Shown in pieces: positions 34,094 through 43,395 of a DNA stretch of 64,000 nt. The translations under genes and the position numbers were made by a program. The notes under the pieces are model-generated. The model was not told the DNA's origin and ran no database searches. It saw only the letters and a list, made by a program, of their open reading frames with translations. The stretch covers positions 1 to 64,000 of the forward strand of contig CANLSR010000001.1 of NCBI GenBank assembly GCA_947493945.1, in the 5' to 3' direction. The stretch's first letter is position 1, and every line of letters starts with the position of its first letter. The DNA comes from an uncultured bacterium. Its GTDB lineage: Bacteria > Bacteroidota > Rhodothermia > Rhodothermales > Rubricoccaceae.

Positions 34094-35266
34094 CTAATCC
34101 CGCTGCAGGATGATCGCCGTGGCCTCGCCGCCGCCGATGCAGATGGCGCCCAGCCCGACCTTGGCGTCGCGCTCCACCATCTCGTGCAGGAGCGTCGTCA
34201 GGATGCGGGCGCCGCTCGCGCCGATGGGGTGCCCGACGGCGACCGAGCCGCCGCGCACGTTGAGCTTGTCGTGGGGGATGTCGAGCGCGTCCTGGGCCGC
34301 GAGCGCCACGACGGCGAACGCCTCGTTGACCTCGAACAGGTCGACGTCGTCCATCGTCATCCCGGCCTTGCCGAGCACCTTGCGGACGGCCTCGACGGGC
34401 GCGGTCGTGAACTCCATCGGCGCCTGGCTGTGCTGCGACGCCGCCACGACGCGGGCCATGACCTCGCGTCCGTTGGCCTCCGCCCACTCGCTGCTGGCGA
34501 CCACCAGCGCCGCGGCGCCGTCGTTGATCGAGCTCGCGTTGGCGGCCGTGACCGTGCCCTCCTTGCTAAAGACGGCGCGCAGCTGGGGGATCTTGTCGAA
34601 GTTGGTCTTGGCCGGCTCCTCGTCGGTGTCGACGACCGTGTCGCCCTTGCGGCCCTTGACCGTCACCGGCACGATCTCCTGGGCAAAGGCGCCGTTCTCG
34701 ATCGACGTCTGGGCGCGGCGGTAGCTCTCGATCGAGAACTCGTCCTGGCGCTCGCGCGGCACGTTGCACGACACGCCGCAGGCGTCGGCGGCGACGCCCA
34801 TCGCCACGCCGTCGTAGGCGTCGCGCAGGCCGTCGTGGAACAGGCCGTCGATGAGCTCGCCGTTGCCGTAGCCGTAGCCGTAGCGGGCCTTCTGGAGATA
34901 GAACGGCGCCTGGGACATGTTCTCCATGCCGCCGGCCACGACCACCTCGGCGTCGCCCGCGCGGATGGCCTGGTCGGCCAGCATCACGGCCTTCATGCCG
35001 CTGCCGCAGACCTTGTTGATGGTCATGCACGCGACCGACTCGGGCAGCCCGGCGCCCAGCGCCGCCTGGCGCGCCGGGGCCTGGCCCTCGCCCGCCGTGA
35101 CGACGTTGCCCAGGATCACCTCGTCCACCTGGTCCTTCTGGACGCCGGCGCGGTCGAGGGCCCCGGTGATGGCCGTGGAGCCCAGCTCGGTGGCGGGGAC
35201 GGAGGCGAGCGCGCCGCCAAAGGAGCCCACGGGCGTGCGGGCGGCGGACAGGATGACGGAGGGCAT
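34094..35266 (-). CDS. Acetyl-CoA C-acetyltransferase (thiolase)
   Basis: The 390-aa thiolase has the nucleophilic Cys in INKVCGSGMKAV, the His in GHPIGASGAR and the second Cys in CIGGGEATAI. It condenses two acetyl-CoA or cleaves acetoacetyl-CoA. Followed by hbd in the same direction. A perfect 8-bp inverted repeat lies 32 bp upstream of the start at 35298-35320. Whether it is AtoB- or PhaA-like cannot be decided. Confidence 0.93.
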   Translation of the reverse strand: MPSVILSAARTPVGSFGGALASVPATELGSTAITGALDRAGVQKDQVDEVILGNVVTAGEGQAPARQAALGAGLPESVACMTINKVCGSGMKAVMLADQAIRAGDAEVVVAGGMENMSQAPFYLQKARYGYGYGNGELIDGLFHDGLRDAYDGVAMGVAADACGVSCNVPRERQDEFSIESYRRAQTSIENGAFAQEIVPVTVKGRKGDTVVDTDEEPAKTNFDKIPQLRAVFSKEGTVTAANASSINDGAAALVVASSEWAEANGREVMARVVAASQHSQAPMEFTTAPVEAVRKVLGKAGMTMDDVDLFEVNEAFAVVALAAQDALDIPHDKLNVRGGSVAVGHPIGASGARILTTLLHEMVERDAKVGLGAICIGGGEATAIILQRD

Positions 35267-35297
35267 AGCGTGGAGCGGAAAGGGCCGGCGAGATGCC

Positions 35298-35320
35298 GGC
35301 GGAACGGAAGCGGTTCCGCC
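35298..35320 (-). promoter_or_regulatory. Inverted repeat upstream of the thiolase gene
   Basis: GGCGGAAC / GTTCCGCC with a 7-nt spacer, 32 bp before the thiolase start. The symmetry suits a dimeric regulator or a short leader hairpin. Confidence 0.35.
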
Positions 35321-35403
35321 AAGCTATCCGGCCGCGCAGGGGGCGGCGTTGACCGGCGGTGAAAAGCGCCCGCCCCGCTGGCGCACGCCGCCGACGGCGC
35401 CTC

Positions 35404-36276
35404 CTACCCGTTCAGCCGGGCCTCGATCTCTTCGGCCAACGACGACCGCCAGTCGAACGGGGCCAGGCCGAGGGCGCGGAACGAGTCGTCCATCGCCAGC
35501 TCGACGCGCATCGGACGGGCCGCCGGCGTGGGGTAGTCCGTGGTCGGGATCGGGTCGACGGGGACGGCCGCCACGGCGCCGGCGGCGTGCGCCAGCCGGA
35601 CGGTCTCGCTTGCCAGGTCATGCCACGTCGCGAGCGGCGCGCCGGCTATGTGGAAGGTGCCCGTCAGCCCGTCGGCTGCGCGCCGGGCCGCCGCCAGGCA
35701 CGCCCGCGCGACGTCGGCGGCGGCGGTCGGGTGGCCCCACTGGTCGGCGACGACCGCCAGCCGGTCGCGCTCGGCGGCCAGCCGCAGCATGGTCGCCACA
35801 AAGTTGCCGCCGTAGCGGCTGAACACCCAGGCCGTGCGCAGGATCACGTGCCGGTCCGTGGCCGCGCGCACCGCGTCTTCGCCGGCCGCCTTGCTCGCAC
35901 CATAGGTGCCCAGGGGCGCGACCGGATCGCTCGGCCGGTACGGCGCTCCTTTGGTGCCGTCGAACACGTAGTCCGTCGACACGTGGACGATGGGGAGGCC
36001 GGCGGCGTCGGCGGCCCGGGCCAGATTGGCCGCGCCGTCGCGGTTGACGGCGAACGCCGCCTCCGGCTCGCTCTCGGCGCGGTCGACGGCCGTGTACGCC
36101 GCCGCGTTGACCACCGCGTCCGGCGCCACGCGCCCGACCGACTGGCGGACGGCGCCGGCGTCGGTGACGTCGAGCGCCGCCCGGTCCAGCCCGACGACCT
36201 CCGCGCCCACCGTCGGCGCCAGCCGCGCGAGCTCGCGGCCGACCTGGCCGCCGGCGCCGGTGACGAGCAGCTTCAC
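35404..36276 (-). CDS. rfbD: dTDP-4-dehydrorhamnose reductase
   Basis: The 290-aa extended-SDR has TGAGGQVG at the N terminus, DAVVNAAAYTAVDRAE, VSTDYVFDG and the catalytic YGASKAAGE. It makes dTDP-L-rhamnose for surface polysaccharide. The GTG start overlaps the cysNC stop by 4 bp (GTGA, 36273-36276), which places a sugar gene directly inside a sulfate-activation operon. rfbA, rfbB and rfbC are not in the window. Confidence 0.9.
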   Translation of the reverse strand: MKLLVTGAGGQVGRELARLAPTVGAEVVGLDRAALDVTDAGAVRQSVGRVAPDAVVNAAAYTAVDRAESEPEAAFAVNRDGAANLARAADAAGLPIVHVSTDYVFDGTKGAPYRPSDPVAPLGTYGASKAAGEDAVRAATDRHVILRTAWVFSRYGGNFVATMLRLAAERDRLAVVADQWGHPTAAADVARACLAAARRAADGLTGTFHIAGAPLATWHDLASETVRLAHAAGAVAAVPVDPIPTTDYPTPAARPMRVELAMDDSFRALGLAPFDWRSSLAEEIEARLNG

Positions 36277-38240
36277 GCCGTGATGCCCGCTTCGGCCAGC
36301 GCCGCCAGCACGGCGTCGGCGGCCTCCTCGACCGACTGGCGGGTCGTGTCCAGCGTCAGCTCCGGGCTCTCCGGGCGCTCGTACGGGGCCGAGACGCCCG
36401 TCAGGCCCTCGATCTCGCCGGCGTCGGAGCGGGCGTAGAGCTTTTTCGGGTCCCGCTCGCGGGCCGTCTCCAGGTCCACGTCCACCAAAATCTCCAGGAA
36501 CCGGCCTGGGGGAATCAGCGCGCGGACGCGGTCGCGGTCGGCGCGGTACGGGGAGACGAAGGTGCAGAACGTGATGGCGCCGTTCTCGAAAAACAGCCGC
36601 GCCGTCTCGCCCACGCGGCGGACGTTCTCGCGGCGGTCGTCCGGGCTGAAGCCCAGGTCGCCGTTCAAGCCGTGCCGGAGCGCGTCGCCGTCGAGCAGCA
36701 TCGTGCGCACGCCCGAGGCGAACAGCCGGCGCTCGACCTCGCGCGCGATCGTCGTCTTGCCCGAGCCCGACAGGCCGGTCAACCAGACCACCGCCGCGCC
36801 GTGCCCCTGCTCCGCCTCGCGCTCCTCGCGCGACACGTTGTGGCCCTCCCAGACCACGTTGGGCGAGACCATCCGCGTCTCCGCCGTCCGCTCCAGGCGC
36901 GCCGCCTCGCGGCCGACGGCGTCGGGGCTCAGGGCCTCGCCCCGGATCATGCCCGCCGCGACGGTCGCGTTGGAGTACGGGTCGATCAGGATGAACGCGC
37001 CCGTCTCGTGGTTGGCCTGGTACGGGTCGAAAAACAGCGGCGCCGCCGTCGTCACGCGCACGCGGCCGATGTCGTTGAGGGCCAGGGTGTCGGCGTCGTC
37101 GCGGTGCAGCGTGTCCACGTCGACCCGGTAGACGACCTCGTCGACGAACGCCTTGACCTCGCGCGTGGTGTGGCGCAGGAGGTAGTGGCGGTCGGCCTGG
37201 AGCGGCTCCTCGGCCATCCAGCACAGCATGGCCTCGACGTCGGTGGCGACCGTCGGCAGGTTGCCGGCGCGGACCAGCATGTCGCCCCGGCTCACGTCGA
37301 TCTCGTCCGCCAGCGTCAGCACGACGGCCTCGCCGGCCCGGGCCTCGTCGAGGTCGCCGTCCAGCGTGGTCACGGTCTCGACCGCCGAGCGCGTGCCGGC
37401 GGGCAGCGCCAGCACCTCCTCGCCGGGGCGGACCGTGCCCGAGGCGACGGTCCCGGCAAAGCCGCGGAACGACTGGTCGGGGCGGATGACCGTCTGGACC
37501 GGGAACCGGAAGTCGCGCAGGTTGCGGTCGCCGGCCACGCTCACGTTCTCCAGGTGGTGGAGCAGCGTCGAGCCCTGGTACCACGGCATCTCGGCGCTCC
37601 GGTCGACCACGTTGTCGCCCTTGAGCGCCGAGACCGGGATGGAGTCCACGTCGCGCAGGTCGAGCTTGGCCGCGAAGCCGGAGAACTCGTCCACGATCGC
37701 TCGGAACACCCGCTCGTCGTAGTCCACCAGGTCCATCTTGTTCACCGCCACCACGACGTGGGGGATGCCCAGGAGCGAGGCGATAAACGCGTGGCGCCGG
37801 CTCTGGGTCTGGACGCCGCGCGCCGCGTCGACCAGGATCACCGCCAGGTCGGCGGTGCTGGCGCCCGTCACCATGTTGCGGGTGTACTGGACGTGGCCCG
37901 GCGTGTCGGCGATGATGAACTTGCGCCGGGGCGTGGCGAAGTAGCGGTAGGCCACGTCGATGGTGATCCCCTGCTCGCGCTCGGCGCGGAGGCCGTCGGT
38001 CAGGAGCGCCAGGTTGGGCACGCCGCCGTCGTCCTGGCCGCGGGCGTGGGACGCCTGCTCGATGGCCTCTAGCTGGTCCTCGAAGATGGACTTGGAGTCG
38101 TAGAGCAGCCGCCCGATCAGCGTGCTCTTGCCGTCGTCGACGGAGCCGGCGGTGGTAAACCGCAAAAGGTCCATGTCGAGGTAGCCGTCTGCTGGCGGAG
38201 CGTCGCCGCCAGCGGGGCCGTCGGAGTCGTGGGAGGTCAT
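36273..38240 (-). CDS. cysNC: Sulfate adenylyltransferase large subunit fused to APS kinase (CysN-CysC)
   Basis: The 655-aa protein has an EF-Tu-like GTPase part (GSVDDGKST, DTPGHV, NKMD) for the CysN half, then an APS kinase domain from about residue 460 with GLSGSGKTTIA. With CysD it makes APS and then PAPS from sulfate and ATP. The ATG at 38240 is preferred; another at 38276 adds 12 residues from intergenic sequence. Residues 9-17 (PAGGDAPPA) are encoded by a dispersed palindrome, so this gene, like acyP, has absorbed one at its 5' end. Confidence 0.95.
   Translation of the reverse strand: MTSHDSDGPAGGDAPPADGYLDMDLLRFTTAGSVDDGKSTLIGRLLYDSKSIFEDQLEAIEQASHARGQDDGGVPNLALLTDGLRAEREQGITIDVAYRYFATPRRKFIIADTPGHVQYTRNMVTGASTADLAVILVDAARGVQTQSRRHAFIASLLGIPHVVVAVNKMDLVDYDERVFRAIVDEFSGFAAKLDLRDVDSIPVSALKGDNVVDRSAEMPWYQGSTLLHHLENVSVAGDRNLRDFRFPVQTVIRPDQSFRGFAGTVASGTVRPGEEVLALPAGTRSAVETVTTLDGDLDEARAGEAVVLTLADEIDVSRGDMLVRAGNLPTVATDVEAMLCWMAEEPLQADRHYLLRHTTREVKAFVDEVVYRVDVDTLHRDDADTLALNDIGRVRVTTAAPLFFDPYQANHETGAFILIDPYSNATVAAGMIRGEALSPDAVGREAARLERTAETRMVSPNVVWEGHNVSREEREAEQGHGAAVVWLTGLSGSGKTTIAREVERRLFASGVRTMLLDGDALRHGLNGDLGFSPDDRRENVRRVGETARLFFENGAITFCTFVSPYRADRDRVRALIPPGRFLEILVDVDLETARERDPKKLYARSDAGEIEGLTGVSAPYERPESPELTLDTTRQSVEEAADAVLAALAEAGITA
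38191..38213. repeat. GCTGGCGG/CCGCCAGC palindrome, copy 9 (inside cysNC)
   Basis: Perfect 8-bp arms GCTGGCGG / CCGCCAGC with a 7-nt loop, inside the first codons of cysNC and encoding residues 9-17 of a region with no family conservation. Confidence 0.75.
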
Positions 38241-38262
38241 GCCGTTGGGGTGCGTCGAGAAA

Positions 38263-38335
38263 GGTTCAGGGTTCAAAGGGTCCGGTTCTCTCAGGTGCGA
38301 GTCCTTGCGGACCCTGAACCCAAGAACCCTGAACC
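38263..38335. repeat. Nested inverted repeat between cysD and cysNC
   Basis: Outer arms GGTTCAGGGTTC (38263-38274) / GAACCCTGAACC (38324-38335) and inner arms AGGGTCCG / CGGACCCT. The right arm continues into CCCTAGA, which matches a stretch just before rpmA (10596-10613; 17 of 18 bases against 38324-38341). It sits in the 96-bp gap between cysD and cysNC and could modulate expression of the two halves. Confidence 0.75.
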
Positions 38336-38336
38336 C

Positions 38337-39248
38337 CTAGAAGTAGCCCTGTTTTTTGCGGTCCTCCATGGCCGCCTCGGAGCGCTTGTCGTCGTGGCGG
38401 CCGCCGCGCTCGGTCTGGCGGGCGGCGGCGACCTCCTGGATGATCTCCGGCAGCGTGGCCGCCGTGCTCTCGACGGCGCCGGTGCACGTCGCGTCGCCGA
38501 TGGTGCGGAACCGGACCGTGCGGCGCTCGGCGGTCTCGCCGGGCTGGAGCTCGACAAAGTCGGTGGTGGCGAGCAGCGTGCCGCGGCGGTCGAACACCTC
38601 GCGGTCGTGGGCGAAGTAGAGGTGGGGGATGTCGATGTCGTCGAGCGCGATGTACTGCCAGACGTCCATCTCGGTCCAGTTGCTCAGCGGGAACACGCGG
38701 AAGGTCTCGCCCACGTTTTTGTGGCCGTTGTACAGGCTCCACAGCTCCGGGCGCTGGTTTTTGGGGTCCCACTGGCCAAAGCGGTCGCGGTGCGAGAAAA
38801 AGCGCTCCTTGGCCCGGGCCTTCTCCTCGTCGCGGCGGCCTCCGCCGAAGGCGGCGTCGTAGCGGTGCTCTTGGAGCGCGTCCAGGAGTGGCACGATCTG
38901 CAGCCCGTTGCGGCTGGCCTCCGGCCCGGTCTCCTCCACCACCCGGCCCTTGGCGATGGCGTCCTCGACGCTGGCGACCTCCAGCCGCACGCCCAACGCC
39001 TCCACCAGCCGGTCGCGGAAGGCGATGGTCTCGGGGAAGTTGTGGCCGGTGTCCACGTGGAGGAGGGGGAACGGGATCGGGCCGGGGAAGAACGCCTTCC
39101 GCGCCAGGTGGACCATCACGATGGAGTCCTTGCCGCCCGAGAACAGCAGGACCGGCCGCTCAAACTGGGCCGCCACCTCGCGCATCACGTAGATCGCCTC
39201 GGCCTCCAGAGTTCGGAGGTGGGAGGTGCGGTAGCGCGCGGTGGCCAT
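38337..39248 (-). CDS. cysD: Sulfate adenylyltransferase small subunit
   Basis: The 303-aa PP-loop ATPase shows LLFSGGKDSIVMVHLA, the LLHVDTGHNFPE segment, AFGGGRRDEEKARAKER and FPLSNWTEMDVWQYI. It pairs with CysN to form APS. Transcribed upstream of cysNC in the order cysD-cysNC-rfbD. The C terminus is the usual conserved basic tail ending KKQGYF. Confidence 0.96.
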   Translation of the reverse strand: MATARYRTSHLRTLEAEAIYVMREVAAQFERPVLLFSGGKDSIVMVHLARKAFFPGPIPFPLLHVDTGHNFPETIAFRDRLVEALGVRLEVASVEDAIAKGRVVEETGPEASRNGLQIVPLLDALQEHRYDAAFGGGRRDEEKARAKERFFSHRDRFGQWDPKNQRPELWSLYNGHKNVGETFRVFPLSNWTEMDVWQYIALDDIDIPHLYFAHDREVFDRRGTLLATTDFVELQPGETAERRTVRFRTIGDATCTGAVESTAATLPEIIQEVAAARQTERGGRHDDKRSEAAMEDRKKQGYF

Positions 39249-39395
39249 GCTGTTGGGGTCGAGGGTGCAGCGGGCAAACTAGCCGACGGCCAGCGAACGG
39301 CCGCCGCCTTTCCCGAGACTTGACCCGCCGCCGGCCACTGGCGGGCGCCGCCGACGGGGCGGGGCGTCGGGGACGTCGTCCACAGAGTCCGTTGG

Positions 39396-39423
39396 GGACC
39401 GACTCAGATGGGACCGACTCAGA
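39396..39423 (-). promoter_or_regulatory. Tandem 13-bp direct repeat upstream of cysD
   Basis: GGACCGACTCAGA occurs twice, at 39396-39408 and 39411-39423, with a 15-bp period, about 150 bp before the cysD start. It is a candidate binding site for a regulator of the sulfate genes; nothing more can be read. Confidence 0.35.
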
Positions 39424-39476
39424 GCGGCCTACGAGGTCTCCCCTCTTGGGAGCCAGAGCCGGCCACGAAAAGCCTC

Positions 39477-41216
39477 TCACAGCCACACCAGGGCGCAGAC
39501 CGTGACGGTGGTGGCGCAGACGATCAGGCTCACCGGCGCGCCGGCGCGGGCAAAGTCGGTGTAGCGGTAGCCGCCGGCCGACATCACCATCAGGTTGGTC
39601 TGGTAGCCGATGGGCGTCAGGAAACTGGCGGCGCTGCCGATGGTCACGGCGACGGCGAACGGGGTCCAGTCCACGCCTAGATCGCCGGCGACGGCGAGCG
39701 CGACCGGCAGCATCAGCACAGCCGAGGCCTTGTTGGTGACCAGCTCGGCCAGCAGGTTGGAGGCGACGTACACCACCAGCAGCGTCGCGACGGGCCCTAG
39801 CGGCGCGACGGACTCGATGCCCGTCGCGGCGAGCGCGGCCAGCCCCGTCTGCTCGACGGCCCGGCCGATGCCCAGCGCGGCCCCAATCACCAGCAGCACC
39901 GGCACGTCGACGGCGCGCCGCAGGGCCTCGCCGCGCAAGCACCCCGTTCCGACCATCGCCAGCGCCGCGGCGAACGTGGCCGAGGCCAGCGGCAGCACGC
40001 CCGTCGCCGCCAGCCCGATGGCGCCCACCAGCAGCGCCAGCGCGACGGGCGCGCGGCGGCTCACGGGCCGGACGTGGCCCACCGGGGCGACCAGCGCGAA
40101 GTCGTCGGAGAGCGTCGCCAGCCGGCCGGCCAGGGCGGGCCGGCCCTCGACCAGCAGCAGGTCGCCGGCGCGCAGCGGCACCCGTCCCAGGCCGCCGGCC
40201 ACGTCCTCGGCGCGGCGTCGGAGCGCGACCACGACGCCGCCGTAGCGCTCCCGGAACCCGATCTCGCGCAGCGTCTTGCCCTCGATGCGGGAGCCCGACG
40301 CGATCACGACCTCGAACAAGGGGAGGTCGGGGCCGTCTGGGTCCGGGGCCGTCCGCGACAGTCCCGGCCGGGCCAGCAACGCGTCGAACGCGGCCGAGCT
40401 GCCGACGAACGTCAGCACGTCGCCGGGCAGGAGCACGGCCTCGGGCGCCGCCTCGCGGACCGTCTCGCCGCTCTGGATGCGAGCGAGGAAGGCGTCGCCC
40501 AGGGTGCGCAGGCCGGCGTCCTCGACGGTTCGGCCCACGAGCGAGGCGCCGTCCTCGACGCGCAGTTCGAAGTGGTAGCCGCGCGAGGCGCCCTCGGTGG
40601 ACGCGCTCGTGCGGTCGGGCAAGAGCCGGTGGCCGACGGCCGCGTAGTAGCCCGTCACTAGGACCACGACGGGCACGCCCACCCAGGAGAGGGTGAAAAA
40701 GCCGAAGCCGGGCAGCCCCTCGGCCTGGAGCAGCCCGTGGACCACCACGTTGGTACTCGTCCCGATCAGGGTCAGCCAGCCGCCGACGATGGCGGCGGTC
40801 GAGAGCGGGATCAGCATCTTGGAGGCGTTGGGGCCCCGGCTCTGCCACGCCTGGACGCGCGGGATGAGCATCGCCACGATGGGCGTGTTGTTGAGCACGC
40901 CCGAGAGCAGCGCCGTCGGCGCCATCAGCCGCAAGAGCGCCGGGCCGGGTCGGGCCGAGCGCGGGCGCAAGAGGCCGTCCACAAACCCGAGCGCGCCCGT
41001 CCGGTCTACGCCGGCTGCCACCACGAACAGCGACGCGATCGCCACCACGGCCGGGTTGGCGAACCCCGCGAAGGCGGCCTCCGGCCCGACGACGCCGGCC
41101 ACCAGCAGCAAGGCCAGGGTGCCGAGCAGCACCAGGTCGGTCCGCGCCGCGCCCCGGACGAGGGCGGCCACCATCAGCGCGAGCGCCGCCAGCGTGTACC
41201 ACGCCTGCCAAGTCAC
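39477..41216 (-). CDS. SLC13-type anion permease with two RCK_C domains
   Basis: The 579-aa membrane protein has the divalent-anion:Na+ symporter (SLC13) core (NNTPIVAMLIPRVQAW, GTSTNVVVHG, and near the end NKASAVLMLPVAL and LTPIGYQTNLMV) split by two cytoplasmic RCK_C/TrkA-C domains around residues 200-380. This arrangement is known for sulfate permeases encoded beside cysD/cysN, so sulfate uptake is the best inference. The GTG at 41216 starts MTWQAWYTLAAL. It lies 228 bp before cysD and 70 bp after cysQ. Confidence 0.88.
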   Translation of the reverse strand: MTWQAWYTLAALALMVAALVRGAARTDLVLLGTLALLLVAGVVGPEAAFAGFANPAVVAIASLFVVAAGVDRTGALGFVDGLLRPRSARPGPALLRLMAPTALLSGVLNNTPIVAMLIPRVQAWQSRGPNASKMLIPLSTAAIVGGWLTLIGTSTNVVVHGLLQAEGLPGFGFFTLSWVGVPVVVLVTGYYAAVGHRLLPDRTSASTEGASRGYHFELRVEDGASLVGRTVEDAGLRTLGDAFLARIQSGETVREAAPEAVLLPGDVLTFVGSSAAFDALLARPGLSRTAPDPDGPDLPLFEVVIASGSRIEGKTLREIGFRERYGGVVVALRRRAEDVAGGLGRVPLRAGDLLLVEGRPALAGRLATLSDDFALVAPVGHVRPVSRRAPVALALLVGAIGLAATGVLPLASATFAAALAMVGTGCLRGEALRRAVDVPVLLVIGAALGIGRAVEQTGLAALAATGIESVAPLGPVATLLVVYVASNLLAELVTNKASAVLMLPVALAVAGDLGVDWTPFAVAVTIGSAASFLTPIGYQTNLMVMSAGGYRYTDFARAGAPVSLIVCATTVTVCALVWL

Positions 41217-41286
41217 GGCGCCACCGGCCGCGCCTGCGCGCGCCCGCCTCCCCCGCCCCGCTGGCGGTCGCCGTGGGCCGGCGCCG

Positions 41287-42099
41287 TCACGCCGCCAACC
41301 AGCGCCGCCAGTCGAGCGCGGGGTCGCCCCAGCAGAACACCGACGGGTTGCGGAGGTCGGCCTTGTTGTAGCGCAGCTGGGCACCGTCGCGCGTGGAGAC
41401 GCCGCCGCCGGCCGCCTGGACGATGGCCTGGGCCGCGGCCGTGTCCCACTCGAACGTGGGGACGGTGCGCGGGTAGAAGTCGGCCGCGCCCTCGGCGACC
41501 AGGCAGAACTTGAGCGACGAGCCCATCGAGGCCGACTCGACCGCCCGGCCCTCGGTCTCGATCTCGGCCAGGATGGCCGCCACCTCCGGCCCCGCGTGGT
41601 CGCGGCTGGCGACGACGGTCAGCGCGTCGGTCGGGGCCGGCCGGGTGGTGATGCGGACCGGCTCTCCGTCGCCGTCCTGCTTCCAGGCCTGGCCGCCCGC
41701 CGCCCAGTAGGTCACGCCGTGGACGGGCACGTGGACCACGCCCAGCGTCGGGACGCCGCGCTCGACCAAGGCCACGTTGACTGTGAACTCGCCCGAGGTG
41801 ACGGGCGGCACCGCCGAGCCCTTGACGAACTCCTTGGTCCCGTCCAGCGGGTCGACGCACCAGAACCGCCCCCACTCGGCCCGCCCCGCGACCTCCTCTG
41901 GAGGCGACTCCTCGGACAGCACCGGGACCCCGGACTCCGCCAGCGCGGCCGTGATGGCGCGGTGCGCCGCCAGGTCGGCCTGGGTCAGCGGCGAGTCGTC
42001 GGCCTTGGCGTCGACGGTGAGCGGCCGGCCGTAGTAGCCCAGGATGGCCTGGCCGCCCGCACGGGCCGCGTGGAGGGCGAGGTCGAGCAGAAAAGACAC
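41287..42099 (-). CDS. cysQ: 3'(2'),5'-bisphosphate nucleotidase
   Basis: The 270-aa inositol-monophosphatase-fold enzyme has DPLDGTKEF (metal-binding and catalytic), EESPPEE upstream and EWDTAAAQAI near the end. CysQ hydrolyses PAP, the by-product of every PAPS-using reaction, and also protects against PAPS excess. It sits between the permease and uxs genes. The GTG start at 42099 is chosen at the first conserved residues. Confidence 0.93.
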   Translation of the reverse strand: MSFLLDLALHAARAGGQAILGYYGRPLTVDAKADDSPLTQADLAAHRAITAALAESGVPVLSEESPPEEVAGRAEWGRFWCVDPLDGTKEFVKGSAVPPVTSGEFTVNVALVERGVPTLGVVHVPVHGVTYWAAGGQAWKQDGDGEPVRITTRPAPTDALTVVASRDHAGPEVAAILAEIETEGRAVESASMGSSLKFCLVAEGAADFYPRTVPTFEWDTAAAQAIVQAAGGGVSTRDGAQLRYNKADLRNPSVFCWGDPALDWRRWLAA

Positions 42100-42194
42100 G
42101 GGGCGGCGGGGAGGGGCCGGCAAGATCGCACCGGGCGCCCCCTCGCGTCCCCCGGCCCTCTCCACGCGGACCGCCAGCCGGCGCCGCCGGCGCG

Positions 42195-43139
<945 letters not shown>

Positions 43140-43281
43140 AGAGGTGTAAGGCGGAGGTGAGCAGAATCTAGCGCGGGTTCCGGAGACGCTTTGCGTGCCG
43201 AGATTGGCCAGCATCCAGGCGGACACGTGCCTGGAGCGGGACTCCGTGGCGCGGGCGGTGAGCACAGACAGGCCGGGCCCC

Positions 43282-43317
43282 GTCGGTAGGGGCGTATTGC
43301 AATGCGCCCCTACCGAC
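43282..43317. repeat. GTAGGGGC palindrome, copy 3
   Basis: A 36-bp palindrome centred at 43299/43300 with a single G-T mismatch and no loop (arms begin GTCGGTAGGGGCG). The inner 28 bp match the copy at 5804-5831 at 26 positions. It lies upstream of uxs and downstream of the sorting-domain protein gene. Confidence 0.9.
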
Positions 43318-43331
43318 CTCTGTGGCACATA

Positions 43332-43383
43332 AACGTCCGGGGCTCCGCGGTACGTGATCTCACGCCGCAGAGCCCCGGACGTT
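43332..43383 (-). terminator. Hairpin downstream of the sorting-domain protein gene
   Basis: Perfect 14-bp arms AACGTCCGGGGCTC / GAGCCCCGGACGTT, 12 bp beyond the stop at 43396; on the minus strand it is followed by a short T-rich stretch (TTTATGT). A reasonable terminator. Confidence 0.7.
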
Positions 43384-43395
43384 GCGCACAGGCCG

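Noticed and set aside
35404..37584. A 726-aa fusion of cysNC and rfbD
   Set aside because: The upstream part is the wrong frame of cysNC; rfbD begins at the GTG at 36276, overlapping the cysNC stop.
36672..38072. Long plus-strand open frame over cysNC
   Set aside because: It lies antisense to a fully motif-supported cysNC gene; high GC removes stops from other frames. Its residues are His/Arg/Gly-rich without any domain.
43140..43330. tRNA or other RNA gene in the gap before uxs
   Set aside because: The only strong structure is the dispersed palindrome; no cloverleaf or CCA end is visible.
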